In this document: positions 1 through 13,200 of the stretch, piece by piece
How positions within the stretch are numbered: the stretch's first letter is position 1
How the letters are laid out: every line of letters starts with the position of its first letter
Source of the DNA: Smittia aterrima
Lineage: Eukaryota; Arthropoda; Insecta; Diptera; Chironomidae
NCBI GenBank assembly: GCA_033063855.1
Contig: CP093830.1
Span: 15,996,854 to 16,060,853 of the forward strand
Reading direction: 5' to 3'
DNA: 64,000 nt
Translations under genes and position numbers: made by a program
The notes under the pieces: model-generated
The model's database searches: none
What the model was told of the DNA's origin: nothing
Seen by the model: only the letters and a program-made list of their open reading frames with translations

Positions 1-3000
1 TCATTTTTTTCCCTTCTCGTGAAATTTGAAATCATTTTTCACTTCTAGTGGATCCATGTGGTAGCGTTTTATAGTTGTGCAATAATTCTATTGAATGAGT
101 TCTTCGGCTGCTTGAACGTCCTTTATAATTCCATTAACGAGGGGTTGAAGACTCAAAAACACTCAAGAATGAAAATAATCGCCATGGAAAATCCTACTTT
201 GGTCGTCCCTCTGCTGCGACTCTCTCCCGCGTGTACGCAATTTAATTTATTCTGTCGTTCCCTCGCTCGCAAAATCGTTTCTTAAATGCTGTGATTATTG
301 TTATTATGATGTTTTATTTTCCAACATGATTTCATTTCAGATTTCACCCTCCGAACGTGCGAGATGAAATTTTACTCAAGTGCGTCGATGTCGTATTTAC
401 ATTTTTATTTCGCGTAGGGAATTCAATTGCATCAAAGTTTTATGTTCCGAAGGAGTTTAGTGATCTGTGACGCATCAGCTACGCTTGTCAATCTTGTTTA
501 ACGTCTCACTCACTCTTACCTCTTATTCGAAGTTGTTATCACCCAATTAGTAAGCATCAAGTTGTTGTCGGTTAGATCGAAATAATCACAAGACTTGCTC
601 AATAAATTTCGCACAACACGGAGGTAGATCTCCGCGCTGTCGCTTTATATTCGTAAAAGTTGAGAACAGTTCACACTGTTTTAGTGCAGTTTTTTGTTCT
701 GAAAATTTAATAATGGTCTCAGATTACATCGAAGAAAGAGAAGACAAAAAATTGTTTGGTGTTCGTATTTATTGAAGCGAATTTCTTTAAACCTCGCGTC
801 AGTTTGAATTAAGACGAGAATGTTCAGCTAATTGAATGTAAAATGGTTGGAATTTAATCAGGTTGAATAATAAACTTGACAGTTAAATGCAAAGTACTTA
901 GCAGATGAAGTCCAAAGCATCGAGCGTGCTCAACATTGAGTTACTTAAATAATTTTCTCTCTTGCGCCGTCATTATTCTCACATTTAATTTCAAGCTCTA
1001 ATACATTTGCTTTACTAAAACCTTATGACGGATGAAAGAATCTGAGATGACAAAGAGCAAAGAGCGGCAAAAATGCACCGGAGTTGAATTAATGACCAGC
1101 AGCGAAAACAGCCACTGAACAAAAAAATCTCAAATTTCATTTCGGACCAAGAGAATAATGAAAACCTGCATTCGCATCGCATCGTGGATGATGTGTCACT
1201 GAATATCGTCAGAAACACTTTCATTTTGAGTCTCGCAAAGTGCACAGGTTTGTCTCAAAAGGGAGGGAAGAGACAAAATAGTCGTTTTCGTCGTCATTTC
1301 ATTTCATTCATTTCCTTTTAGCTCGCTCGAAAAAATCTTTTGAAGTTTTGCATTGTTTAAGAGGAGAAGCTTCGAATAAAAGCAAATAACTCAAGGAAGA
1401 TTTCGCTTTTGGTCTTCCAGACATATTTCTTTTTTTTATTTAAAACTCGTTAAAGAAGACTCAGAACTTTGGTGTCTTTCCTTTCAATAAAACTTATCTA
1501 ATCAAACAAGTTCTCGTGTGGTCTTGAAAACTTTCGTTTAACACGTTCGGGTGTGAATGTTTTAGTTTGACGACAACAACGACGTCGACTAGTGAGGTCG
1601 GCTCTGATCCGAACTGGGATAGGTTGAAATTTATGACTTAATTGGCTTTTTTCTGTCGCCAGATAATTTTAACATCAAAAAAAATAAAAATAAAATAAAA
1701 GCGGGCCTAAACGACCCCAATCATGAATCATGAGGCGGCAGCGGCAACAGGTTGTTAGTATCCACACATAAAATAAACACAGAAAAATGCGCCGAGGACA
1801 TTTTAAAGAGAGTAAAATTCTTCAGTGTCATCTGCAGAAGATGGACGTGTTGTTTTTATTACTTACTTCTCCTTACCTTTTTAACGTCATCATCAATTTT
1901 TATGCCTTTTTCACTCTTGCTTCGCTGGAGCGACATGACGACAACATGTTTCGCCGCATAAAATTGTGTCTGAAATCGTAAGAAGATTAACAAGGTATAT
2001 TGTCGGCGAGAAGTTTAGCGAAAGAAGCAAAATGGAATAGAAAATACTTTACCTTCTGCCCGTGAAGATTGTGTGTTGTATTTTGAGGCTCAAAAGGGAA
2101 ACGAAACTAACAAAAGGCCTCGTTTTCGAGAATTCACCTGGCCTCGTTGGATCTCGTTAAATGTCTCTCCTCAAATAAGATTCACAACTGACTTTCAAGA
2201 TTCTGTTCATATTTTCCCGGCTTTCAATTAGAAATCGATTTATTTAATGCTTCGTTCTTGAGAAAATCTCAAAGGCAGCAGAAAAACTTTTTTTTCATTT
2301 CGCTTCGTCGACTATTGCTGCGTTCTCTTTACAACAACAAGAATGTTAGATTGTTTTGCTTTTACAACAACACAAACTGCAATGTACGGTAAAACCTCTT
2401 ACAAAATATTTACGCATCACAAGCTTATCGATCCGTCTCGTTTTCCTCTTTCTCTGCAGTTTTGCAAGCCCTAGACGCAAAAATATAAAATAAAAACTCT
2501 ACATTCCAAGTTTACCCGTTATATTGACTTTTCGTAACCACATTTTTCATAAAAATTGAATAAATATTAAAAATTCATATGAGTTCTATCACTGACAGAC
2601 GACTATCAGTTATTGCATCTAGTCGATTGCACGAAAAAGTTCTTGTTCCTCGATTCGATTAAGTTGAGTGTTTGAGAATATTCATTTGAAAATCAATATT
2701 TCTGCTCTAACACTTCATCATCAAGTGCAAACGCCAGATCTGCTTTTAATATTTAGAAGGATCGTGGAGTCCTATTTTCTCTTTCCTCGTATTCTTTGTA
2801 TCTCCATTGTAAGACCGTGACATAAAACATTTCATTGAAAATTCCATGCTTTGGAGCCCCGTTGTGATTAAGAATTTTACACGGCGCGGGAAATGCGAAA
2901 AGTGAAAATTTATGCTAATTTAAATGTCAATTTAGGTTTCAGCTACGCCATTCTCCTCGCTGTTGGGGCTGTAAAGATAAACTCGAAGCAGAGCGTTAGA

Positions 3001-6000
3001 ACAATCCTTTTGTTTTGTTAGGCATACCCCGCTCTAATCTTCAATCCTGTGATTCATTCGGTTAATGTGGATTTGAGAGATTTTCAAAGCTCGTCTGTGA
3101 GCCGTTTAATGAGACCTTAGGAGGAGAGGAAGTGATGGAATAAAATACACTCGCAAAAAAGTTCTATCGAGTTTTATGGTGCGAGTTTTTACGCCTTGCT
3201 GACTTGCACAGAACGAGAAACGCGTTTCTTATACCGAGAACTTTGAATCGTTTAATTCGTTGCCGTCAGCTGTTTTTTTCCTTTTCGATAATCGCGTGTC
3301 ATCTCGACGACTATAATAATATATAGGAAATATTTTATAAAGTAAATCGGAGTTACTGAGTTGGATTTTGATTACGTGAGACTTTATAAATGTTATTAAG
3401 TGCCTGAGCACACGTTCCTCTGACTCAACAAATTAAAACAGTTTTAATGCAAACCCAAACTGCAGAATTTGCAAGTTAATTTGCTCATTAGTATCCAGTT
3501 TTTTGTTAATTGGTTCAGCTTTAGCAACTTTAAAAGAAGGAGCGAACTAATTAAAACAAACTTCAAACTTAATAGATCGATAATCTGCTGATATTGAAGT
3601 TCCACTCTTCTTTTTTTTGTAAAACTCAATTAAACAAGAATAATTTGAAATAAAAAAACATTTTAATTAACCCACACTCGAAATGTTTTGCATTTCGTTA
3701 GTATTATACAAATTAATTGCCAACGAATTATTTCTTAAAGTACTTCGAGTGTAATTGAGAACTTACAAAAATTTCGGCGCTTACTTAATTATGAGGTTCT
3801 CTCCCTCTCTGTCTCACGAGCAGTGCTGAGTCGAGCAGTTCCATAAACGATTAATCCAGAAACTTTATATTGACATCTTGTTAAACACTCGAGAGAATTG
3901 CAGTTCTGAAATCCAACAGCTCTTATTAACAAATCTGTCTGCACAAAATGAAACGAGCGAACAGCTTAAATAAAAGTGAAAAGTAAAAAAGCCGCGAGAG
4001 TGCGAAAAAGATTGGAAAGAAGGAAACTCACATGAAGAGAGTGACGTTTCGGTTTCGCTACGTTGAGTTTCTTTAATTATTGTTCTTGCTTTGCCTTCGT
4101 TCTTCTTTTGAACGTGCAATTAATCCGTTTTTATTTGCACGCACAGCATATACCGACGGATGAGGCAGAAAGAAAGAAAGAGAGAGAGGAGGAGAGACTA
4201 TAAAGAGGAATAATTATAGCTATTAAACCAACTATTTGATGAAATTAGGTATTTAGCAGTCTGACTCAAACCTGAAGTTATAACTTAAATTGTCATTCGA
4301 CAATTCGAATGAATTTGATTAACTGAACGAGAAGAGAGTTTGGCATTCCATTCAAAGTATCTCGATAACTGCTCGTTTAATTCAAATTTATTCCGATCTA
4401 CTCAACAGCATTCCGAAAAAGGGAAAAGCTTTATTCATAGATAAAGAAAATTCTATTCAACCAATTCGTGTCGTGTTAGCTTTTCTTCAATGCAAAATGT
4501 TCTGTACAATAGTTTAAGCGGTAAACATCTCACTCGATAAAATCACTCGAAGCTTTTCCTTTTTCCCTTAAACTTCCTCCTTCTTCTCTTCATCTTTTTC
4601 CAAAAAATTTAGCTTTTAACGAAGCAGGAAATTCTTTTTTTCCTGGAAAAACGCTTGCACAGCAAAATAAATTGCGTCATTATTGATGAATGATTGTAAA
4701 TTATTTATTATCTGCTACAGCTACGGGACAGGGGAGGGTTGTTGTGAAAATGTAAGAATCGATATGAAAGGGCACGAAAGAAACGAAACCGCACACTGAT
4801 AATCCGATATTGATCTGCTCAGGAGTTCTTTGACCTTATTTATCGGAGCATTTACAACAGACATTAAGTCTTAAGTACGACCATACTACGCCCTAAAAGC
4901 AAAAGCTTAACTTCATTCTAGCTAAAAAAAAAACAAAGTAATTATTAACAATCCCAAATGACATTCAAGACAGTTCCATTAGCTTGTTATCTCAAGTTGA
5001 GTAATCGATAGAGCCCTGGATGTTGTATCGTTAAATTGTCCGCAATCTTTGCATTATCGTGAAACAATGATTGTTTTGTTATCAGCTCATAAATGGAGAG
5101 ACTCCTAGATTTGTTTATTTATATGCTTCCTGATTTCTCCTATGTGGGAGTGGCTGTAGTTAAACTTAAATGAGAATCCCAGTCAAGTGGAAATTGAGAT
5201 TGGAATAGAGAATGTTAAGGAATTAATTTTCACCATGACAACTTCCTAAAACATAAAAGGATTTTTTAATTTTCCATTCTTTTTATTTTTTTTCCTTTGA
5301 ATTTCATTCTTTACTTCAAAATGTCACATTTTCATTTTAAACTTTGTTTTTCTTTCTTAATTACTTAGTCAGAAATGTCTCCTTCATGTTAGACCAAAGT
5401 TCTAACCAAACTGAGGAATCAACACCAAGGAATTTTATTTTTTGCTTTTGCCCGATGACGAGCAACTCCACGAGAGTTTCCTTTCATATAAAAATTACTG
5501 TTTTCTCTTTTCTCTTAATCCAGGCTTCGTCCTTAAAAATGTCAAAACTTTAAAAGAATCACAATTTGACAACAGAAACGTGGAGCTTTCACTTCGCCTA
5601 AACCATTTTCATTTCATACATAAAAATAAAGTTTAAATAATAATCTCCGAAACTTTATTTCTTTCAAAGTACAAAACATCGAGTTTATTGTGTTCTTACG
5701 TTATCAACGGATACTGTGACTCTTAATCATCAAATGTGTGCATCAATCTATTATGGACGTGGATTTCTTTCTTTTCTTTCCTTTCCTTTTTTGGATTATG
5801 CAAGAGGGAGATTTAACATTTTCCACAAAAAAATCTTTTTTCTTTATCTTTCTTTTTCGGCTTGACTAGGTTCAAAAGGGGGTTGGTGAAGGATGGGTAC
5901 GCTCTTGTTGGTACGAAATTGAGTTTCTTGTAAAAATTTGCAATTTTAATTTTTTTAACATTAAATGACTAAAAATGGCACTTTTGAAATCTAACAGGAT

Positions 6001-7246
6001 TTTCACAAGAAAACTCTTTTTCCGGGTTGGGATGGGGTTTGGTAGGCGGCGAATTGTTCGTCTGAATATTGATTTAGGCCCAATGGTTGTCGTTTTCTAC
6101 TTAACAATATGAATTTCACAACATCTCCTATCTTCCCCTCCTCTGACAAGACTTTAATGGCCTCGACAATGGATTCAGATGAAGAGACAAGGGAATCTAA
6201 AGTAACAACTCCTCGGGGGGTATGGAGGGAAAAGTTTGAGTCCACATATAAAATATTACTGCTTCAATGTTATCATCTATGATTCGGCGATCATTATGTG
6301 TCGAAAAAGGTGGGCAATAGAAAGTTTTCTTCTTCTTTTTTCTCGAAAAATGTTAACAATTCTAAACATTTACTTAGTACGATCGTTCTTTCGAAAGTTT
6401 GAAAATAGGATTTTTTTCGAGTTCATGTAAATTTCATTTTTTTTACCTTCACTTATAATTTAATTAGTTAAATAAGTTAAATCTTATTCAAACACACATA
6501 AATATATTGAATTGAGTTTCATGATCTTACTGATTGTTTGATGGGGGACCGTCAAAGAAAAAAACTTAGATCAATAAACTTTTCTCTTCTCTTTTTCCAA
6601 TTAAACCTAAGACTTCAATTAAACTGTTTGATTGATTGCAAAGGATGAGGGGAGTTCTTAAATTATTCAAGCTACATTCTTAGATATTTTCACCAATTAA
6701 AGTTGATAAACCTTTTTGAGTTAAATGTTTAATGTCGGGATTAGCGATATTCTGACAGAAGATGATTGAACTCGTTAAGTTCTCAATTAAGTTTTATTAT
6801 CAGAAAACGTCGCAAGTAATGGGAAAAGTATTATTAGTTTAAATTCGGAAATGAAGTCCTTCGTGGAGTGTTAATGCTTATGTGTGTTTTCTAAAACGTC
6901 GATTTAATGTAAAATTTACACGTTCGCCTTTTCGCCTTTCAACTTTAACGAACTTCATTTTAAAAGTTTTTTTTATTATTTTATTTTCTCTTACGTCAGT
7001 GAAAAGTCTTTTTGTTGTTGTTTCATAATAATTTTACACACTATTTATAAATAAATAGCTTCTACTCTCTTTTTTCACTTCGTTTCTAGTCTTTTCCGGT
7101 ATAATTTCGTCGTGAAATCAAGAAATAAATAAAACAAAATTTTCATTTACAATTTTACAAAAACAAAATCAACCGAAACATTTTGCTAACATTTTCATTT
7201 TCTTTTGTGTTTTTCCCTTTAGTTGAAACGATGAGGAAACTTAACT
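1..7246. other. Non-coding region downstream of Ephrin
   Basis: About 7.2 kb with no ORF that I recognise. It is AT-rich with many short A/T runs, a purine-rich tract (GAAAG/GAGAG) near 4168-4197, and no tRNA- or rRNA-like block that I could see. The last few hundred bases, read on the minus strand, should be the 3'UTR of Ephrin. TTTATT on the plus strand near 6971 is the complement of an AATAAA poly(A) signal and could end that transcript. One protein-like but unrecognised open frame at 6003-6245 is listed separately. Confidence 0.5.
6003..6245 (-). other. Isolated protein-like open frame, unrecognised
   Basis: An 80-codon open frame on the minus strand, about 1 kb downstream of the Ephrin stop. 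It is locally more GC-rich than its surroundings and has a fairly balanced residue composition, ending with a PSQPGKRVFL-like tail. The frame opens with GTG rather than ATG, with several stops just upstream, so as it stands it would need to be an internal or last exon, or a relic of a mobile element. I do not recognise the family. It could equally be a chance ORF. Confidence 0.15.
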
Positions 7247-10200
7247 CTACGCTCGATTTCTCATGAGTACGATGATTAGTGAAGTAAGTACAGTGTAGAT
7301 GGTGGAGCTTCGTAGACTCGAGGAGTGATTGTTATAAGTCAGTTCTTCGTTCTTTACAACCTCGTTCTGTCGACTGTCGTACTCGTCTGCTTTGAATTGG
7401 AGAAGAAAGGGGAACTATTAGAACAGCATACAAACGTTGGAAAGTTTCAGTTAACTTACTCGTCTTTTTTGTGGGTTTATTGATATTATTCCCTCCACTG
7501 TTATTATTACTATTTAGATTACTATTATGATTATCTCTATTAACGTAGATTGGACGTTGCGTTGACGGATAGCCGAAGCTATTGTTAGTGTTATAATTCT
7601 TGTTTGATGACTCATTCGGTTTAAACGGCTGATCGTTATCATTATTTGTACTATCACTAGAACTGCTGCTACTCGCATCATCGTTGTGATGATTCTTCCA
7701 AGAACTATTAGGCCAAATGTCGATACGAGGTGGTGGTCTACCATGATCGCTGCTTACTGTAGGCGATTCCGTTGTCTGTCTAACAGAATCACTTCCACCG
7801 AACACCTTGAATATCACTTTGGTATTGCCCGACGAACAACGACCGCCAATCCGCCGATGAAGATCATCTCTCGATGAGGTTGCTTTAAAGAGAAAAAAAA
7901 AACGGTTAATCAAGTGAACAAGCAACAGAGTGTTTATCGAGAATTGAACAGCACTTACAGATGAAATAATAATCATTTCCAGGTTTGAACTCAAGTCCTC
8001 CTGGTTGTGGCGTGAATGGTCGAAATGAAATGGTCACTAGCGTTGTGTTAAAAGGTTTATCACAAATAGCAATTATCCTAGGATTTGGATTCGTTATACG
8101 ACATGTTTCATATTCGACCTTCGACACGTTGTAGATGATGTACTTCTCCGTCTCGTTCTCGTTCGTACCCGGCTCGTAGTACGGGCATATGATGTGAACT
8201 TGATCATATTCGAATTGTAGATTGCCTTTGTTAACGTCTATCACGTGATCATTATTATCTATTCGGAACCTGGTGTGCGAGAAATGAAAGAGAGAGAGAA
8301 AAGTCATTAATAAAGAAGAATTGAGAGGTTAAAGTTGAAAAGTCATCAAGAAGGTTTGTAGAAAGAGAGAAATATTCACGCTGCTGGTGGACGGAATAAA
8401 GCGAAATCAAAGTTTTCATAAACATCAAAACTCTTTCACGACTTGAAAAGCGTTTTTGCTTATTGGAGGTTTGGGAAGAAACATTCGTTCGTTAACAAAT
8501 GAAAGCTGCGCAAATGCCTTTCAAGAAGCAATAACTCGAGAAACCATCGCAATAATTCATCTTCTTAATACCTGGGACCACTTTTAGGCTCAAACAATGA
8601 ACTCTTTTTTAGGCTTCGAGCAGTGAAACCATCTGCCGCAATCAAACACAATTTATTTCGCGGAGCAGTATCGAGGAAAACCGAATTGACGGCCGGGAAA
8701 AAGGAATTTCAACCTTTCGTGAACCCAAGGTGTTAAAAAAACCTGTTCGGGGCAGTGAAAGGCAACGTGTGAGAACTGTAAATTACAAATCTCTTCTCGT
8801 TGCCCGTGAAAATCTTGTTTCTGAGATGTTAATCCATTTTCCAAAGAACTGAATTAAGCATAACGACTACCTTTTCTGCCTCGTTTCATTCATATAATGC
8901 CCGTGCATTTATAGTTTGCCTTTTTTCTCTCGCTCTCCATGGCCCAAATATAGCAGACATTCTTAAAACCCACACACAAGTACTCAAAGGGGCTCAAGAT
9001 GTGGTCATAACAATGAACTTCGATAAAGTTTCTGATAAAATTTCAATAATTTTTCATGTTTTTTTTCTTCTTTGAAACTTCCAACTTGGGAAGTATAAGT
9101 TTCTTCTCTCTCTACATTTTCGAAAGATTCATTTATGCTGATTGCCGTTCATTGGCTTCTTCTGACTCAAGACAATTCGCACAGTTTTTGCGTGACTCTC
9201 TGTCAAATGCGATCTTTCTTATTTTTATTCTCGTCGAATTTTAATTTGAAATGTTTTTTCCGTATGCATCCTTCGAAGCGAAAAATTCCTGAAAAATGTT
9301 GAAATCATCGTCTCGTTATCGATAATAAGAGTTGATATAGCAACACCCCAAAAGAAGATTCCCTTTCCGTCTATTCAACGATGATTCCTCCCACCCACAA
9401 GAAGATCTGTTACTCTGTCTCGGTAAAAGAAAAATTGAGATAAAATTTGCGTTTCCATAGCGTCGCCTATGACATCACGAGGAGAAGAAAAAAAATGTTG
9501 TAAATTGATTCAATTAAGTTCAAAATTGCGTCAAACGAAGGAAGAAGGCTTAAATCATGTTCCTCATAACCGGCAGAAATGTCTGACAAGAATCCTGTTA
9601 AGTTTTTGCTGCAAGCTTCTGATGCCATTAGGGGAAATTTTCCGCAACTTTTCTTTGTGTTTGTATGAGCCATCATATGTGCCCGGAAGTTCTTATATGT
9701 CATCAAACAACAAAACACAGAAAACCTCTCTTGTCCTCTCTCTCTTTCAGTCATCTACTTCTCTCTCTCTTGTTTAAAGCCAAGAGTCAAATAAATAATT
9801 TATTTTATTGATTTCACTCATCGAGGATGGAAAAGGGAAAAAAAATCTTTCTACTCCCAGACGTGGGTAGATTCCGTTGTTGAGGGAGGACTTGGGTAGT
9901 GTGAGTTTGAATGAAACGACGAAAGCAAAGTTTAGAGTTTAAAAGCTTGAAGTGAGCGCAATGGTTGACAAACAAAAACTTTTCTCTCTCGCTTGGAAGT
10001 TGTTGGAAAACTGGAAGTCTGGATATAATATTTTTGTTCAGCACAGAAGTTTGCTTATACGAGCATGGCTGAACAACAAAAAAGCAAAATCCATTTATCA
10101 TTTTCAAAGCTATCCAGAAAGCACGGTTAAAGGGGAAATGAAAACCTGAGTTTGACACGAGCGGATCAAACGGGCAAGTCCGATGATTTCTTTAAAAGAA

Positions 10201-13200
10201 AACATTTATCAGAATCACAATGTTCACTACATGAAACGGCAAGTGAAAACATATCTTTCCTGTTTCCGTCTATTTTTAAAATTCACTTTAAATTTCATGC
10301 GAAATTAATTGCTCTAATCGTTTGTTTTGATGCATCGCTTAAAGCAAAAGTCAAGCGGAATGCAAAAGAAGAAAAAAGTGAGAAAAATCAAGTAAAGCGA
10401 CGGAAGACTTGTGAAAATGTGGCAAGAAGAAGTGAAGAATCTCTTTTCCTTTGATGTTGGCATTCTTCAGTGAGCCACTTTAAAAAAATTGCAGCAGCAT
10501 CAAAACGTTCTTTTCTCCCTGTGTCATCATAGCAACGCGAAATGAGATCTATTGGAAATCCCATGGAAATTTAAATAGAAAACATTATAAAGTCGCAGAG
10601 GGAAGCTGTCGACGGAGAAGTTTCACATGACAACCTGTCAATCACAATAAATAAAGACTCGGCAACGACGAAGCTCGAGTTGATGCTGTTTCAATGTTCA
10701 TTATCGCACGACTAGGGAAAAAGATTTTTACACAAAAGTGATTATTAATGAAATTTTAACGTCACTAAAATTTATCTCTCGACAGACACACACACGAGCA
10801 GGCACTTCGAAGGTAATTAAAATTTTATTTCAACAACTCAGTTTATTAGAGATTTACGAACGAGACACGACATCAATGCAAAGGGTTTTCAAATTTATTG
10901 CGGCAAGGGAAAAGTTATTAATCCTTTCTCGGTTCAGCTTAATCGAGATGATTGATATGAAGTTTAACGTCAGTGTCTGTTCAAAAATATTTTTGTAAGT
11001 TTTTTGATAAAGAGATTTAAATAATTGTCGCTTGAATTTCCCAAAATCTCTTGTGAAAACTCATAACAGTCACTGCCAATGCTCGTTTGTGGATATTCTT
11101 AATCTCGACTCGTGGATTGACAAACTATGAACAGCCCATTAAGTGTTAAATGACATGTTTCGTGTTTGTATATGATTTTTCATCCTACACTTGTGACATT
11201 CTCCTTTGTCACTTACCACTCATTTATTAGAGTATTTTAGTTTGAAGCATTTTAATCTTGTTCGAATCTCTTGACTCTTCTCGCTCTTGCTATGAAAATT
11301 TATTTTCAAATTCCAACTTTTGTAACTATTCGTACGTTTAAATGTTTCTTTGGAGTTGAAACTTTTCGATTCTCGGAGGGGATCAGTCCGCAAATCTCTT
11401 CTCTTCCCAGATTGTCTACACTTCCACCCATCGGCGATGACATTTTTTGTGAATCTTCCCTTCTACACACGCCGGCACTTAAAAGAAAGAATCTTATTTA
11501 TGTGACACATTAAGAAGAGAAGAAAAAATCTTTATTTTTTTCCTCTTCTCAAGCTACAAACGCGTCTAATCTTTTGTTGACTTTGGTTTAAAAATATTTT
11601 CACTCAATATTGTGTGTGCGCGAGCGGGAAATGTCTCATTAATTAGAGTTTGACGTCATGACAAAAAGAAATTTCTCATCGTTGATATCATCCTCTAAAG
11701 AGAATTTTGTTTGTCGGAAATGTCCACATATCATTCACAATGAATGCAAACAAGCAAACTTAAATATTTGGTATCACTCCCATCAGGGGTTGTCGAAATC
11801 TATTTTACTTGGCTATCGTAAATGATTCATTGGCCAAATTTATTGTGCACTGGATGCGACATAATTTGAATGATGAATTTCTATTTACTTCGCTCTTCAT
11901 CCTGCATTGAACTGTTTGGTGTAAATTAAACGCCGAGCCGAGTAATGCAATTTGCATGTAAATCAAAATATTTGCTATTTTAATTGAAAGCTTTGCGATG
12001 CTGAAAATGGACTCAAGAGTTTGTCATTGACTATTTTCAATTTGAGTAATTACTGGAAACCATTTTTTCAAAAATAAAGAATTCTAAAGAATACTAAAGA
12101 ATTCTTGAATGAAAGTTTTTCCGAGGGAAAATAATTCGTCGTTTGAACATTTCATGTTGAAAAGTTTTTCGCTTCGATTATTTAATTGATTTAATGTTTT
12201 CTTTGAAGGCTCCATCAAGGCTGGCTAGAAAATAATTCAAGCGTTTCATGTTCAAGAGTTCCTCGTCTTCAAAGTGGAAGAAAAATCTATTGCTAGACAA
12301 GGAATTGGACAACCTCTTATTAATGTTTAATTTGCATTTTTATGAGTTTGTAGCGTGTGAACTTTGCCATACTGTGCTGTTGAGTGTACTGGGAGCAAAA
12401 GTTTGGAGTTACACAATGTTCTCATTTCGTGGAAATTACCAAGGAAGTAATTGAAGACAAGGAAACAGAGGAAAAATGGAAAATATTGCTCAACGTGAAG
12501 TCGTTGTTACGGAAGAGCAAAAGATTTACCTCTAATTTCTAATTTCTTAATGTATTTAAGGGACGAGAGCTGCTCTCAAGAGTTCTTTCAAGGGTGAAAC
12601 CTTTTTCTAGAAATTTAATTTTATTAATATGGAATGAATATCTTTCCTAAGATGTAAATCCGTGTTTCAGGGCAAAATCTACAAAGAGCTGCTGCCATTG
12701 ACAACCTCGGTTGGGGGTTCACGATGTAATGCTCGACAGATTCTCTCGCACACATTGACAGAGAACAAGAAGTCACATAATAGAAGCAATAAAAATGTAA
12801 AATTTCTGCTTCACTACAGGTACTTGATTTACATGCTTTGTTGATTTTCATGCTGTGGAAGCTTTTGCGATTCTTTTCCTGACGAAAAGGAATCGGAAAT
12901 TATCAGGAAATTCAAAGTGATTCGAGAGCAACGAAGGAAAATGTGATAACGTCAATGGAACACAGTTGGCAATGCTGTTTCAATTTCCAAAAGGAAAGTC
13001 TTGAAAGCTTGTCGTCGTTGCAGCCGTAAAACATTTTAAATTAGAATGAATTTCCTTCTTCCCTTGGAAGAAATCAATTTTAATGATTTTTAGACAAAGT
13101 CCCTGGCTCCACTAGCTATTATGTGTTCAATCAAAAGCTTTCAATGTTTAAATTTCCATGCTGTCGTTAGACTACGATTGCTAACAGACAAGAAATATCG